A DNA stretch of 64,000 nt from JANELJ01 sp024511395 (GTDB lineage Bacteria > Pseudomonadota > Gammaproteobacteria > GRL18), in NCBI GenBank assembly GCA_963681975.1, contig OY820613.1:372001-436000 (forward strand), read 5' to 3'. Of this stretch, positions 1 through 9,142 are shown in pieces. The stretch's first letter is position 1; each line of letters opens with the position of its first letter. The translations under genes were made by a program, and so were the position numbers. The notes beneath the pieces were generated by a model. That model was not told the DNA's origin and did not search any database. It worked only from the letters and a program-made list of their open reading frames with translations.

Positions 1-120
1 GATAAAACCATGGATGGTCTGTTCAGCAAAATTGCCGAACAGGAGGCTCTGATCCGGCAGAATCCAGCCGCCCGTACCACCGATATTCTTAAATCGGTCT
101 TTGGTTTGCTGTCCAAATAA
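1..120 (+). CDS. C-terminal end of an unidentified protein (cut by window edge)
   Basis: An open frame enters from the left edge and stops with TAA at 118-120, giving 39 residues ending in FGLLSK. It lies 12 bases before the TatD-family gene on the same strand, so the two are probably co-transcribed. The fragment carries no motif that I recognise, and no function is proposed. Confidence 0.55.
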   Translation, partial: DKTMDGLFSKIAEQEALIRQNPAARTTDILKSVFGLLSK

Positions 121-132
121 GCTGCTGCCGGC

Positions 133-987
133 ATGGTCCGACTGGTTGATACCCATTGCCACCTGGATTTTGCAGTATTTGACGAGGATCGTTCTGCCAT
201 CCTGCAAAACTGCAAAAAACAGTCTGTGCAGAATATTATAGTACCCGGTGTTCAGGCTGGAGGCTGGTTAAATCTGCTGGAGCTCTGTAAGCAGGAACTT
301 ATGCTTTATCCGGCACTGGGGCTGCACCCCTGTTTTATGCAACAGCATCAGCCTGATGACCTGCACAGGCTAGAAGATTACTGTCAGTCAGGTGATCTGT
401 ATGCCATCGGTGAAATAGGTCTGGACTTTCGTTTCAGTCAGGCCTATCGATCCGGTCAGGTCAGTCAGCAGAAAGCCTCTAAAAAAGACCAGACGGGCAG
501 GGAACAGCAGCTTTTTTATTTTTCTGCTCAGCTGCAGCTGGCTGAACAGTACGCTTTACCGGTTTTAATCCATGCGGTGAAATCTCATCAGGATGTGCTG
601 ACCCGGTTAAAACAGCACTCATCAATAAGCGGTATTATTCATGCCTACAGCGGCAGTTATGAGCAGGCGGTGGAATATCTGAAACTGGGTTTTAAACTGG
701 GTTTCGGCGGTGCCTATACTTATTCACGTGCTAAAAAACTGCGGGCTCTGGTCAGCCGGTTGCCTCTGGAAGCCTGGGTACTGGAAACTGATGCACCGGA
801 TATGAGTCCTGAGTCTCATTATGGACAACGCAACAGCCCGGAATACCTTCCGGAAATTGCCCGGGTCTTTGTCAGCCTATATGATAAACCACTGGTAGCT
901 GAACAGATTCTGGAACAGCTTTATCAAAATACCCTGAGTATTTTACCTAAGATTAAAAACGGGCTTAAAACTGGATTTAAACTATGA
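133..987 (+). CDS. TatD-family metal-dependent hydrolase (YjjV-like)
   Basis: This is a 284-residue TIM-barrel metal hydrolase of the TatD/YcfH/YjjV family, putative DNases acting in the cytosol. Metal-binding motifs appear in the expected order: DTHCHLDF near residue 7, GEIGLDF near 94, LIHAVKSH near 145, HAYSG near 173 and ETDAPDMSP near 217. The overall sequence, including IIVPGVQAGG and the GLHP motif, resembles E. coli YjjV more than TatD or YcfH. The gene starts 12 bases after the preceding gene and overlaps the next by 4 bases (ATGA), so it sits in an operon. The substrate in vivo is unknown. Confidence 0.9.
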   Translation: MVRLVDTHCHLDFAVFDEDRSAILQNCKKQSVQNIIVPGVQAGGWLNLLELCKQELMLYPALGLHPCFMQQHQPDDLHRLEDYCQSGDLYAIGEIGLDFRFSQAYRSGQVSQQKASKKDQTGREQQLFYFSAQLQLAEQYALPVLIHAVKSHQDVLTRLKQHSSISGIIHAYSGSYEQAVEYLKLGFKLGFGGAYTYSRAKKLRALVSRLPLEAWVLETDAPDMSPESHYGQRNSPEYLPEIARVFVSLYDKPLVAEQILEQLYQNTLSILPKIKNGLKTGFKL

Positions 988-1844
988 AAATAATCAGCCA
1001 GTTTATTTTAGGCATTGTATGCTTATTCGCTTATTCTATAAGTCATGCTAAACCCTCCATAGTGGTTAAAAATCCGCTTAAACAGCAGCGTTTTGTTATT
1101 GAAAATCAGGGGATTACCGAATCCAGTGGTCTGGCCTGCTCAACCAGGGACAAAAAAATTCTCTGGACACATAATGACAGCGGCCATATGCCCATCATTT
1201 ACGCACTTAATAATCATGGCAAAGATCTGGGCAGTTATTTTATTGACGGTGTGGAAAGTATCGACTGGGAAGATATGGATGCCTTTGAATATCAGGACAG
1301 GCATTATTTGCTGATTGCCGATATCGGGGATAATTTCAAGGTATTATGGGAACACAGGATCTTTATTGTTGAGGAACCGCCAGTCGGTCAGCAGCCGCAT
1401 CCGACCCTGACACCAGCATGGACTATTGTGTATCAGTTTGAAAACGGCCACTCCTATGATGTGGAAGCCGCAGTTGTGGATGATCAGCGTAATAAAGTTA
1501 TTCTGCTGACCAAAAGGCATAAACCCACCCTGATGTTTGAACTGCCCTTAAAACCTGAAAAACCGGAACAGATGGTGCAGGCGGTAAAAGTGGCGGAGCT
1601 TCCATATATAAAGAATCCTTCAGCTATGGATATCAGCCCGGATGGACGGATTATGTCCATTAATAGCTATCGGCGGATTCATCGCTTTAGCAGAAAAACT
1701 CCTAAGGATCCGTGGCATTACCAGTATTCATTAAAGTATAAACCGATGTTTCAGCCTGAAGGCATGTGCCTGTCCAGAGACAGTAAAAACTACTATGTCA
1801 CCTCGGAAAAACGATTTGACCTGCTGAAAATTAAGATCAAGTGA
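984..1844 (+). CDS. Exported beta-propeller-like protein of unknown function
   Basis: A 286-residue protein with an N-terminal signal peptide (hydrophobic FILGIVCLFAYSISHA, probable cleavage after SHA). Downstream are ESSGLACSTRD, LWTHNDSG, IDWEDMDAF and LLIADIGDN, which resemble the repeated blades of secreted NHL/SdiA-regulated or esterase-like phytase-type propellers. The start ATG overlaps the stop of the YjjV-like gene (ATGA), indicating translational coupling. No catalytic residues can be assigned; a periplasmic location is inferred from the signal peptide. Confidence 0.7.
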   Translation: MKIISQFILGIVCLFAYSISHAKPSIVVKNPLKQQRFVIENQGITESSGLACSTRDKKILWTHNDSGHMPIIYALNNHGKDLGSYFIDGVESIDWEDMDAFEYQDRHYLLIADIGDNFKVLWEHRIFIVEEPPVGQQPHPTLTPAWTIVYQFENGHSYDVEAAVVDDQRNKVILLTKRHKPTLMFELPLKPEKPEQMVQAVKVAELPYIKNPSAMDISPDGRIMSINSYRRIHRFSRKTPKDPWHYQYSLKYKPMFQPEGMCLSRDSKNYYVTSEKRFDLLKIKIK

Positions 1845-1946
1845 ATCTGATAAAAATTTTATATTTTTCTCTTTATTTATCTCGGTTTTTATAAATATCT
1901 GCTATTATTGTTTTAATTAAATCCAGTGAAGCGAGTCTAAATAACC

Positions 1947-2246
1947 ATGACCATTAATTATGACGAAAAGCGTTCTTTTTATCGTATGTCTGTAGACTGC
2001 CATGTTGAATTTTCCAGACCGGGAAGTTCAGAAACGTTTAAGGGGGACGGTAAGAACCTGAGTGCTAATGGTGTAAAGTTTATTACTGATGAAAAGCTGA
2101 ATGAAGGTGATGAGCTGGATGTGATTGTTCATCCGGTAATACAGACCGTGACGCCATTATCGGCGAAAGCTAAGGTCGTAAGAGTGGTTCATGACGAAGA
2201 CAATGGTAAATACATTGTTGGTCTGTCTATGCAGGAAGTGGTCTAA
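1947..2246 (+). CDS. PilZ-domain protein
   Basis: A 99-residue stand-alone PilZ domain, the receptor fold for cyclic di-GMP. Both ligand motifs are visible: RSFYR (RxxxR) at residues 9-13 and NLSANG (the [D/N]xSxxG motif) near residue 38. The rest of the protein is the expected small beta-barrel with VVHDEDNGKYIVGLSM at the end. It is a monocistronic-looking gene about 100 bases after the exported protein, with its own AT-rich upstream region. The partner controlled by c-di-GMP is not evident. A degraded GGDEF-EAL gene lies at 19282-23395. Confidence 0.88.
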   Translation: MTINYDEKRSFYRMSVDCHVEFSRPGSSETFKGDGKNLSANGVKFITDEKLNEGDELDVIVHPVIQTVTPLSAKAKVVRVVHDEDNGKYIVGLSMQEVV

Positions 2247-2708
2247 ACATAATAATCCACCCCGCCGGGATTATAGCTCTGTTGTAAAGAAACTGAAGGC
2301 GAGTTACTGACATAACTTTGAATAACTAGGGAACTGCCGGACAGTCTGTTGTAGCTTCTGCGGTTGGCATAGGGAAAAGCTGTGCGGTTATCCGCATAAT
2401 TAGTTTGCGATCCCGTATCACGATTAATCAGCTGGCTGGTTTCGGGCAACAGGTGTTGCCGACTCTGCCAATGTACTTTGTTCGACAGTCTGATTACTTT
2501 TCTGCTGATCATTTTCCGTTAAAGAAAAACGGCTTTTTTCTGCCCTGTCTTCTCCAGGCCGCTCAGTTCCTTTTTTAGTATCCCTGTCATCCAGAACCTG
2601 TCCTTCAATAATAACTGGATGGGCAGGGGCATTTATAGCGGTCTGTTGAGAAGACGGGCCACCATACTGCGCAAGGCTTTGATACAGATTGACACTGGAT
2701 ATTTGCAT
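2243..2708 (-). pseudogene. Probable frameshifted small hypothetical gene
   Basis: Two minus-strand frames abut here. The upstream one (2424-2708) begins MQISSVNLYQSLAQYGG and is rich in polar residues. The downstream one (from about 2430 to 2243) continues with SQLINRDTGSQTNYADNRTA and ends GGVDYYV. Both look like parts of one low-complexity protein of about 150 residues whose tyrosine-rich tail is typical of small uncharacterised gammaproteobacterial proteins. A single-base indel between 2424 and 2512 would join them. It could instead be two short genes or a sequencing error. The 3' end overlaps the convergent PilZ gene by 4 bases. Confidence 0.4.
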
Positions 2709-2775
2709 AATTTAATTATAGCCAGTATTTTAAACTTTGACCAGAAACTAACTTCACCCTTTTTCTTTAGTACAG

Positions 2776-2815
2776 TACCTTCTCCCTGGGGAGAAGGTAA
2801 GGATGAGGGAGGTGC
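2776..2815. repeat. REP-like palindrome (CCTTCTCC/GGAGAAGG type)
   Basis: A hairpin with arms TACCTTCTCC and GGAGAAGGTA (2776-2785, 2790-2799) is followed by GGATGAGGG. It resembles the dispersed CCCTCTCCC..GGGAGAGGG..GGGTGAGGG elements common in intergenic regions of proteobacteria. A related sequence is at 52047-52080. It lies between the divergent hypothetical gene and pncC. Confidence 0.6.
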
Positions 2816-2839
2816 TAAATTAACAATAGGTAAACCACT

Positions 2840-3334
2840 ATGGCTGAATTCTCCATCTCACAATTAGCAGCATTATGTCTTCAAAACAATCTTCAAATCA
2901 CTACCGCAGAATCCTGTACCGGCGGCCTGGCGGCCAAACTGATCACCGATCAGGCAGGCAGTTCACAATGGTTTGAACGAGGTTTTGTCACCTATAGCAA
3001 TTCAGCCAAAGAACAGATGCTGGGTGTGGAACAGAGTCTGCTGGAGCAATGGGGTGCAGTCAGTGAGCCAGTAGCCAAAGCCATGGCAGAAGGGGCCTTA
3101 ACCCATTCTGATGCTGATTTTGCATTGTCCATTACCGGCATTGCCGGCCCTGACGGCGGTTCTGCCGAAAAGCCCGTAGGCACGGTCTGTTTCGGCTGGT
3201 CCTGGTATGCAGGATCTGACCGGCATATTAAGGGCAGCATTACTACCCGCCATTTTAAGGGTGACAGGGAAACTGTCAGAAACCAGTCGGCATACTATGC
3301 CCTGGAGCAGTTGTATAAATTAATGCAGTCCTGA
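2840..3334 (+). CDS. pncC: Nicotinamide-nucleotide amidohydrolase PncC (CinA C-terminal domain)
   Basis: A 164-residue stand-alone CinA C-terminal domain. The enzyme deamidates NMN to nicotinate mononucleotide in the pyridine nucleotide cycle in the cytosol. Diagnostic motifs are TTAESCTGG near residue 22, GSSQWFERGFVTYSN near 43 and ITGIAGPDGGS near 96. Length matches E. coli PncC/YgaD. Its position just upstream of recA is the usual gammaproteobacterial order. Confidence 0.93.
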   Translation: MAEFSISQLAALCLQNNLQITTAESCTGGLAAKLITDQAGSSQWFERGFVTYSNSAKEQMLGVEQSLLEQWGAVSEPVAKAMAEGALTHSDADFALSITGIAGPDGGSAEKPVGTVCFGWSWYAGSDRHIKGSITTRHFKGDRETVRNQSAYYALEQLYKLMQS

Positions 3335-3565
3335 TATCAGCAATATACTGGTTTCTTCCGGAGCTTTTAAATAATATTCCTTGACCAGCTAGAAATTCCT
3401 GCATATAATTACTGTACAGTTATCATAAGTGCTCTAAGATAGATAAAAAATTTTATAAAATACTCGTGCCCCAAAGCAGATTCTATGAAATAATATGTTT
3501 CACTATATTACAAAATAGTTACCTTGGTAATCCCATAAAACAGTTAAAAACGGTAAATTAATACA

Positions 3566-4597
3566 ATGGATGAAAATAAGAAAAAAGCACTAGATGCAGC
3601 AATTGCCCAGATCGATCGTCAGTTCGGTAAAGGTTCCGTCATGCGTATGGGAGATGCCGGAGTTGTTCATATGGATGCCATTTCCACCGGTTCTCTGGGT
3701 CTGGATGTTGTTCTGGGGATTGGTGGATTACCCAAAGGCCGGGTGGTCGAAGTGTACGGCCCTGAATCATCCGGTAAAACCACCTTAACCCTGCAGGTGA
3801 TTGCTGAAGCCCAGAAACTGGGTGGCACAGCAGCCTTTGTGGATGCAGAACATGCTCTGGATCCGGTCTATGCTGAAAAATTAGGGGTAAATGTAGACGA
3901 CTTACTGGTTTCCCAGCCTGATACCGGTGAACAGGCACTGGAAATTACCGATATGCTGGTTCGTTCCGGGGCGGTTGATGTGCTGGTGGTTGACTCTGTT
4001 GCGGCCTTAACACCCAAAGCTGAAATTGACGGTGATATGGGGGATTCACATATGGGACTGCAGGCACGACTGATGTCCCAGGCTCTGCGTAAATTAACCG
4101 GTGTTATCAAGCGCTCCAATACCCTGGTTATCTTTATTAACCAGATCCGTATGAAAATCGGAGTTATGTTCGGTAATCCTGAAACTACTACCGGTGGTAA
4201 TGCTCTTAAATTCTATGCTTCTGTCCGTCTGGATATTCGTCGTATTGGTGCCATTAAGAAGGGTGATGAAATTCTGGGTAATGAAACCCGGGTTAAAGTG
4301 GTTAAAAATAAGGTTGCCCCGCCATTTAAACAGACTGAGTTTGATATCCTCTATGGTGAGGGTATTTCCTATGAAGGTGAACTGATCACTCTGGGTGTTA
4401 AAGAAGGTATTATTGATAAATCCGGTGCTTGGTATGCTTATAATGGCGACAAGATAGGGCAGGGTAAAGACAAGGTTCGGGCTTATCTGAAAGAGAATCC
4501 TGAAATAGCCACAGAAATTGATACCAAACTGCGCTCTATCCTGTTACCTGACATCGCTTCTGGTGAACAAAAGGAAGCTGAGCCGGAAGAAGCCTGA
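3566..4597 (+). CDS. recA: RecA recombinase
   Basis: A 343-residue RecA: the ATP-dependent strand-exchange protein that also promotes LexA self-cleavage. The P-loop GPESSGKTT lies near residue 66, the Walker B-type stretch VLVVDSVAAL near 140, and loop L2 around GNPETTTGGNALKFY near 205. The C-terminus is acidic (EQKEAEPEEA), as usual. No recX follows; the next gene, soxB, is convergent. I do not see a convincing CTGTN8ACAG LexA box in 3335-3565, although CTGTACAG occurs at 3413-3420 without the spacer. Confidence 0.98.
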   Translation: MDENKKKALDAAIAQIDRQFGKGSVMRMGDAGVVHMDAISTGSLGLDVVLGIGGLPKGRVVEVYGPESSGKTTLTLQVIAEAQKLGGTAAFVDAEHALDPVYAEKLGVNVDDLLVSQPDTGEQALEITDMLVRSGAVDVLVVDSVAALTPKAEIDGDMGDSHMGLQARLMSQALRKLTGVIKRSNTLVIFINQIRMKIGVMFGNPETTTGGNALKFYASVRLDIRRIGAIKKGDEILGNETRVKVVKNKVAPPFKQTEFDILYGEGISYEGELITLGVKEGIIDKSGAWYAYNGDKIGQGKDKVRAYLKENPEIATEIDTKLRSILLPDIASGEQKEAEPEEA

Positions 4598-4605
4598 TTG
4601 AAAAT

Positions 4606-4627
4606 ACTTTAAAGATTAAAGTTTTTT
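4606..4627. terminator. Possible AT-rich terminator between recA and soxB
   Basis: ACTTTAA-AGA-TTAAAGT forms a 7-bp stem followed by five T residues. It lies in the 48-bp gap between the convergent recA and soxB stop codons. The stem is weak, so confidence is modest. Confidence 0.4.
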
Positions 4628-4645
4628 AGTAAGACTAATAATCAC

Positions 4646-6568
4646 TCAGGTCATTTCCCCCGGATAATCCGCAATCCCTGGATTCTTGCTTACCCCCAGT
4701 AATTTAGGATGATTGATTTTATCCAGTTTCAGGATATTATCCTTGCCCTTTTTAGCCAGGATATAATCATGAACAATATCCCACATTAAGCGGCCTTCCG
4801 GTGTGCGGTTTACTGAGGCCCAGCCGGCGACCTTATAAATGCCGTCGGCTTCAATGACATGGCCGTTATCCAGACGGGCCTCGGTAATGCGCTCATACAG
4901 AGGCTTGGATGGGTCAATGGTATAGTCCATACCGCCGACCCGCACCATGTCCCCGCCGGACTGTAAATAAGGGTCCGGGGTAAAGAGGTTGTCTGCCACG
5001 CCTTCCAGAATATTGAGCAGGTCATGACCGGTCATTTCCGTCACATAAGTTTCCCCATAGGTAATGGCACACTGAGTCATGACATCTTCCATGGTTATCC
5101 ACTCACCTTTTAAGGTAGTGGTACCCCAGCGTACCCCGGCAGACATGGCCACATCGGCTTTATACTCATGTCTCAGGGCATTACATAATACCTGGTCCCA
5201 GGTGCCCATAAAGTTACCGCGACGGTACAGGGTGCGGTCCGTAATGGCCAGTTTCTCACTGAGGATTTCCTCATAGGTTTTACCGACCCGTTTTTTATTG
5301 TAGAAAAACTTCTTAGCCCGGCTTTCCACAATCTTTTCATCATACTTAGTCTGACGCATCTGGTTAATATAGGCCTCCATTTCCTTGTCGGCCGGTAACC
5401 AGTCAGAAATAATCGGCAGCATTTTGTAGTCCATAGACACCAGTTTGCCGTCCTTAAAGTCAAAGTCCATAACGCCGACATACTTGCCATTGGAACCGGC
5501 ATTGGTCACCAGACAGGTACCGCCTTCCACATTTTTCACTTTCAGGGGTTTGGGCATACCATCATGGGTATGACCACCAAAGACCGCATTCAGACCCGGG
5601 ACATTCTGCGCCATCTTAATGTCCACATCCATCCCGTTATGTGACAGCAGTACAATGGCATCGGGTTTTTCCTGTTCACGAATGTCCTTGACCAGTTCAA
5701 TCATATCGTCTTCACGCAGACCAAAGGACCAGTCAGGGAAGAATTCCTGCGGGTTGGCATTACCGGTACGGGGGAAAGCCTGACCGACAATACAGATACG
5801 GGCACCGTTGACGTTTTTAATCACATAGGGACGAAACGCCAGACCGGCATCTTCATCGTATAAACCCAGACCGTCATAGCGTTCCACCAGAGCCGGGTAT
5901 TCATCTCCCATTAAAGCATCTTCCTTAACCCGGACGTTCTGGCCGATAAAGTCGCCTTTAAACAGGGCAACATTGTTTAAGACTTCGTTTTCCTTATAGG
6001 TGAATTCCCAGTGACCCACCATCACATCCAGACCTAAAATATTAGAGGCTTCCACCATATCCACACCGCGGGTCCACAGGGCCGTACCGGAACCCTGCCA
6101 GAGGTCACCGCCGTCAATGGTCAGGGTGTTCTGTTTACCGCCGGCCTGTTTGCGCAGGCGCTCCAGCAGGGTTTTAATATGGGCAAAGCCGCCGGTCTTG
6201 CCGTAAATAGGGGCGACATTGTCAAAGTTTAAATAGGTATAGGCATAGGCTTCAGGGGTATTGGGTTTCAGGCCCATCCACTTAAGCAGTTTTTTACCCA
6301 CAATATGAGGAGGACGGCCATAGGCTTCACTGACACCCAGATTGACATTAGGTTCACGGAAATACACCGGCTTAAGCTGGCCGTGGACATCGGTGATGTG
6401 CAGTATGCGGGCAGTGCCTTTTAAGGGCAGGTTATAAAAATCCTCGGGTCTGGTTTTTTGCTTATTGTCTGTTTTACCCACTGAAACACCCGGGAGCATC
6501 ATGGGTACGGAGCCGGCTGTTCCTGCAAGGCCCATTATTTTTACAAAATTACGTCTGGATACTGTCAT
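4646..6568 (-). CDS. soxB: Thiosulfohydrolase SoxB
   Basis: A 640-residue SoxB, the dimanganese enzyme that hydrolyses the sulfone group from SoxYZ-bound thiosulfate sulfur in the periplasmic Sox pathway. A Tat signal starts at SRRNFVK (residue 4) followed by a hydrophobic stretch. Metallophosphatase/5'-nucleotidase motifs follow: HITDVHGQL near 56, GGDLWQGSG near 152, VGHWEFT near 181, LLSHNGMDVD near 301 and GGHTHDG near 325. The substrate-binding C-terminal domain carries MSAGVRWG near 473. It is somewhat longer than many SoxB proteins (about 560-590 residues). No other sox gene is in the window, so soxB stands apart from soxXYZA here. A TtrSR-like regulatory pair is divergent across a 360-bp gap. 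Confidence 0.95.
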   Translation of the reverse strand: MTVSRRNFVKIMGLAGTAGSVPMMLPGVSVGKTDNKQKTRPEDFYNLPLKGTARILHITDVHGQLKPVYFREPNVNLGVSEAYGRPPHIVGKKLLKWMGLKPNTPEAYAYTYLNFDNVAPIYGKTGGFAHIKTLLERLRKQAGGKQNTLTIDGGDLWQGSGTALWTRGVDMVEASNILGLDVMVGHWEFTYKENEVLNNVALFKGDFIGQNVRVKEDALMGDEYPALVERYDGLGLYDEDAGLAFRPYVIKNVNGARICIVGQAFPRTGNANPQEFFPDWSFGLREDDMIELVKDIREQEKPDAIVLLSHNGMDVDIKMAQNVPGLNAVFGGHTHDGMPKPLKVKNVEGGTCLVTNAGSNGKYVGVMDFDFKDGKLVSMDYKMLPIISDWLPADKEMEAYINQMRQTKYDEKIVESRAKKFFYNKKRVGKTYEEILSEKLAITDRTLYRRGNFMGTWDQVLCNALRHEYKADVAMSAGVRWGTTTLKGEWITMEDVMTQCAITYGETYVTEMTGHDLLNILEGVADNLFTPDPYLQSGGDMVRVGGMDYTIDPSKPLYERITEARLDNGHVIEADGIYKVAGWASVNRTPEGRLMWDIVHDYILAKKGKDNILKLDKINHPKLLGVSKNPGIADYPGEMT

Positions 6569-6928
6569 TGTTAACTCTTGTTTGCGATAGTTGTTAAGAT
6601 AATTTGCTTGTTATATAAGCCTGTGCTTATTTAAGTTTATGAATTTTCAGAACTTTTAATCCCTTATTATCAAAAATAACCAGGCGGATTAATATAGATA
6701 AAAACGGGATAGGGTATTATGGTTTTCCTTAATAGCTGTAATTGATAACCGAAGACAAATTTTTGGCAATTATTCAGTAAAACCTTAACTGACATAGAGT
6801 GACTTCCTATAGGATGTCAAGGTCATAGGTACGGAATAGTTATAAATTTTTTAAGAGCTTTGTTAGTTGTAGAATAGCAGGATGAAACTTATACTTTGAA
6901 TGATACTGATTAATTATGGATACCTCTT
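6569..6928. promoter_or_regulatory. Divergent control region between soxB and ttrS-like gene
   Basis: This 360-bp AT-rich gap must hold the promoters of both soxB (leftward) and the sensor-kinase operon (rightward). It contains a perfect 10-bp palindrome TCCTATAGGA at 6805-6814, embedded in a larger dyad with GACAT at 6791-6795 and ATGTC at 6813-6817. This is a candidate operator, possibly for the adjacent LuxR-type response regulator. No coding sequence is evident. Confidence 0.4.
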
Positions 6929-9142
6929 TTGTTATTTAATTCACTTAAGGCTTTTCTGCTTCTTTTAATTCTACTGCTGTCTCTGCCGGCTCTGGCTGCT
7001 GATAAAGTGATCCGTATCGGGGTTTTGAGTCACCGGGGAGATGATGTTATCCGTCAGATCTGGGCACCAACGGCTAATTATCTGAATACGGCATTAAAGG
7101 ATTATCAGTTTGAAATTGTACCCTTAAAGTTTGATGAAATAGAACCTGCAGTAAAGAATTCTGAAATTGATTTTCTGCTGGTTAATTCCGGTATATACGT
7201 CAGTATGGAAGTGCGCTACCGGGTTTCCCGGATTGCCACCTTGAATAATAGTGTGGGTAATATCCCCCTGAATGTCTTTGGTGGAGTGATATTTGTCCGG
7301 CAGCTTAGAAATGATATTAATACCCTTGAGGATCTGCGTGGTAAAAAAGTCATGGCCGTGGACAAAACTTCCCTGGGCGGCTTTCAGATGGAATGGGGAG
7401 TCTTAAAAGAGGCCAAAATTGATCCTTTTAGTGATTTTGCCAGTCTGAGCTTCGGTGAGACTCATGATAAAGTAGTAATGGCTGTCAGGGATGGTTTTGT
7501 TGATGTAGGTATGGTACGCAGTGGTATACTGGAAAAAATGGCAGCTAAGGGTGATATTCGTCCGGATGAATTTAAAATTATTCATCCGGTCATTTATGAT
7601 GGTTTTCCTTATATCCATAGTACACCGCTATATCCAGAATGGCCCTTTAGCAAGCTGCAGAATACCTCTAATGAACTGGCCCAGAAGGTAGCTATAGCTC
7701 TCTTTCAGATGAGTAAGCAGCATACCGGAAAAAACAGCCATTATTTTGGCTGGACTATTCCGCTGGACTATCAGCAGGTGCACGAACTGTTTAAGCAGTT
7801 AAAATTACCGCCTTATGAAGATGAAGGTAAATTTACCCTGCAGGATGCTATTAAGCGTTACTGGAAGGGGATTGCTATTGTTAGTATGTTCCTGTTAATG
7901 CTGACCATAATGAGTACCTGGGTAGCCCGCCTGAATGCCCAGTTAAAAAAATCCAAACGCTCCCTTGAACACCAGCATGATCTGGTGCTTAATTCTGTCT
8001 GTAATGGAATATATGGAGTTGATACTAATGGTAACTGTACCTTTATGAACCGCTCCATGAGAAAAATGACCGGCTGGCAACTACAGGAAATGCAGAATGG
8101 TAATCAGCATGATTTACTGCACCACTCACATGAAGACGGTACTTTATATAAAGCAGAAGATTGTCCCGTATATATGACTTTTCGGGATGAAACCCTGCGT
8201 TTTATTGCTGATGATGTGTTCTGGAAAAAAGACGGCAGTTCTTTCCCTGTAGAATACAGCTGTACCCCCATGAAGGATCATACCGGTAAAACCATCGGTA
8301 GTGTTGTAGTATTCAGGGATATCAGCGAACGTAAAAAAGCAGAAGAAGAAAACCGGCGGCATCAGAAAGAACTGGCGCATATGGCACGTTTAAACACCAT
8401 GGGCGAAATGGCATCGGGTATTGCCCATGAACTCAATCAGCCCTTAACCGCCATTGCAACCAATTCTTTTGCCTGTATACAGATGCTGGAAAGTGGTCAG
8501 CTTGATGCGGAGAAATTAATTGATGTGCTGGAAACCATTGGTATCCAGGCAGAACATTCCGGGGGAATTATTCGGCAGCTGCGCCAGTTTGTGTGTAAAG
8601 AACAGCCAGAACGCTCCAGAATTAATATTAATACTCTGATTGAAGAAGTGTTGTTGTTTATCCGTCCGGAAGCCCGAAAAGCCAGTGTCAGAGTGATCCG
8701 CAAGATGGCTCCTGATATTAAGGAGGTACTGGCACAGCCGATACAGATTGAACAGGTGCTTCTGAATTTATGTAAAAACTCCATTGAAGCCATGCTGCAC
8801 AGTCCCGAAGATAACCGCTTTTTAACGATAACCACTGAAATGGCCGGAGATAATGCTGTTATTGTAACAGTTGAGGATACAGGGCCGGGAATTGATGATA
8901 AAATTAAACAGGGGCTGTTTGATCCCTTTGTTACCAGTAAGGATAACGGCCTGGGACTGGGTTTGTCTATCAGCCAGGGGATTATAGAATCACACCAAGG
9001 GCAGATGTATCTGCATTCAGCCAGTGCGGAAGGTACGGCATTCCGCTTTGCCTTGCCGGTCATCAGTGATTCGGAGCAGAATAATAATAGAAAAAATATC
9101 AGTGAAAATAATGCCACTAAAAAGGAAGGGGTAGAAGAATAA
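6929..9142 (+). CDS. TtrS-like sensor histidine kinase with PhnD-type periplasmic domain
   Basis: A 737-residue membrane sensor kinase. Order of parts: signal segment at residues 1-23; a phosphonate/PhnD-type periplasmic binding domain (about 25-290) with IRIGVLSHRG and the LRGKKVMAVD motif; a membrane helix around 313-335; a PAS domain (about 350-465) ending GSVVVFRDISERKKAEEE; a HisKA box with GIAHELNQPL (phospho-acceptor H500); and a HATPase domain with N-box NLCKNSIEAM, DTGPGI and GLGLGLSI. The architecture matches tetrathionate sensor TtrS and thiosulfate sensor ThsS, with an extra PAS. Translation begins at TTG 6929 because no in-frame ATG precedes the signal peptide. The response regulator follows immediately. 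A sulfur-oxyanion ligand is inferred from the family and from divergent soxB. Confidence 0.85.
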   Translation: MLFNSLKAFLLLLILLLSLPALAADKVIRIGVLSHRGDDVIRQIWAPTANYLNTALKDYQFEIVPLKFDEIEPAVKNSEIDFLLVNSGIYVSMEVRYRVSRIATLNNSVGNIPLNVFGGVIFVRQLRNDINTLEDLRGKKVMAVDKTSLGGFQMEWGVLKEAKIDPFSDFASLSFGETHDKVVMAVRDGFVDVGMVRSGILEKMAAKGDIRPDEFKIIHPVIYDGFPYIHSTPLYPEWPFSKLQNTSNELAQKVAIALFQMSKQHTGKNSHYFGWTIPLDYQQVHELFKQLKLPPYEDEGKFTLQDAIKRYWKGIAIVSMFLLMLTIMSTWVARLNAQLKKSKRSLEHQHDLVLNSVCNGIYGVDTNGNCTFMNRSMRKMTGWQLQEMQNGNQHDLLHHSHEDGTLYKAEDCPVYMTFRDETLRFIADDVFWKKDGSSFPVEYSCTPMKDHTGKTIGSVVVFRDISERKKAEEENRRHQKELAHMARLNTMGEMASGIAHELNQPLTAIATNSFACIQMLESGQLDAEKLIDVLETIGIQAEHSGGIIRQLRQFVCKEQPERSRININTLIEEVLLFIRPEARKASVRVIRKMAPDIKEVLAQPIQIEQVLLNLCKNSIEAMLHSPEDNRFLTITTEMAGDNAVIVTVEDTGPGIDDKIKQGLFDPFVTSKDNGLGLGLSISQGIIESHQGQMYLHSASAEGTAFRFALPVISDSEQNNNRKNISENNATKKEGVEE

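Noticed and set aside
3413..3420. LexA box upstream of recA
   Set aside because: CTGTACAG lacks the 8-bp spacer of a gammaproteobacterial LexA site.
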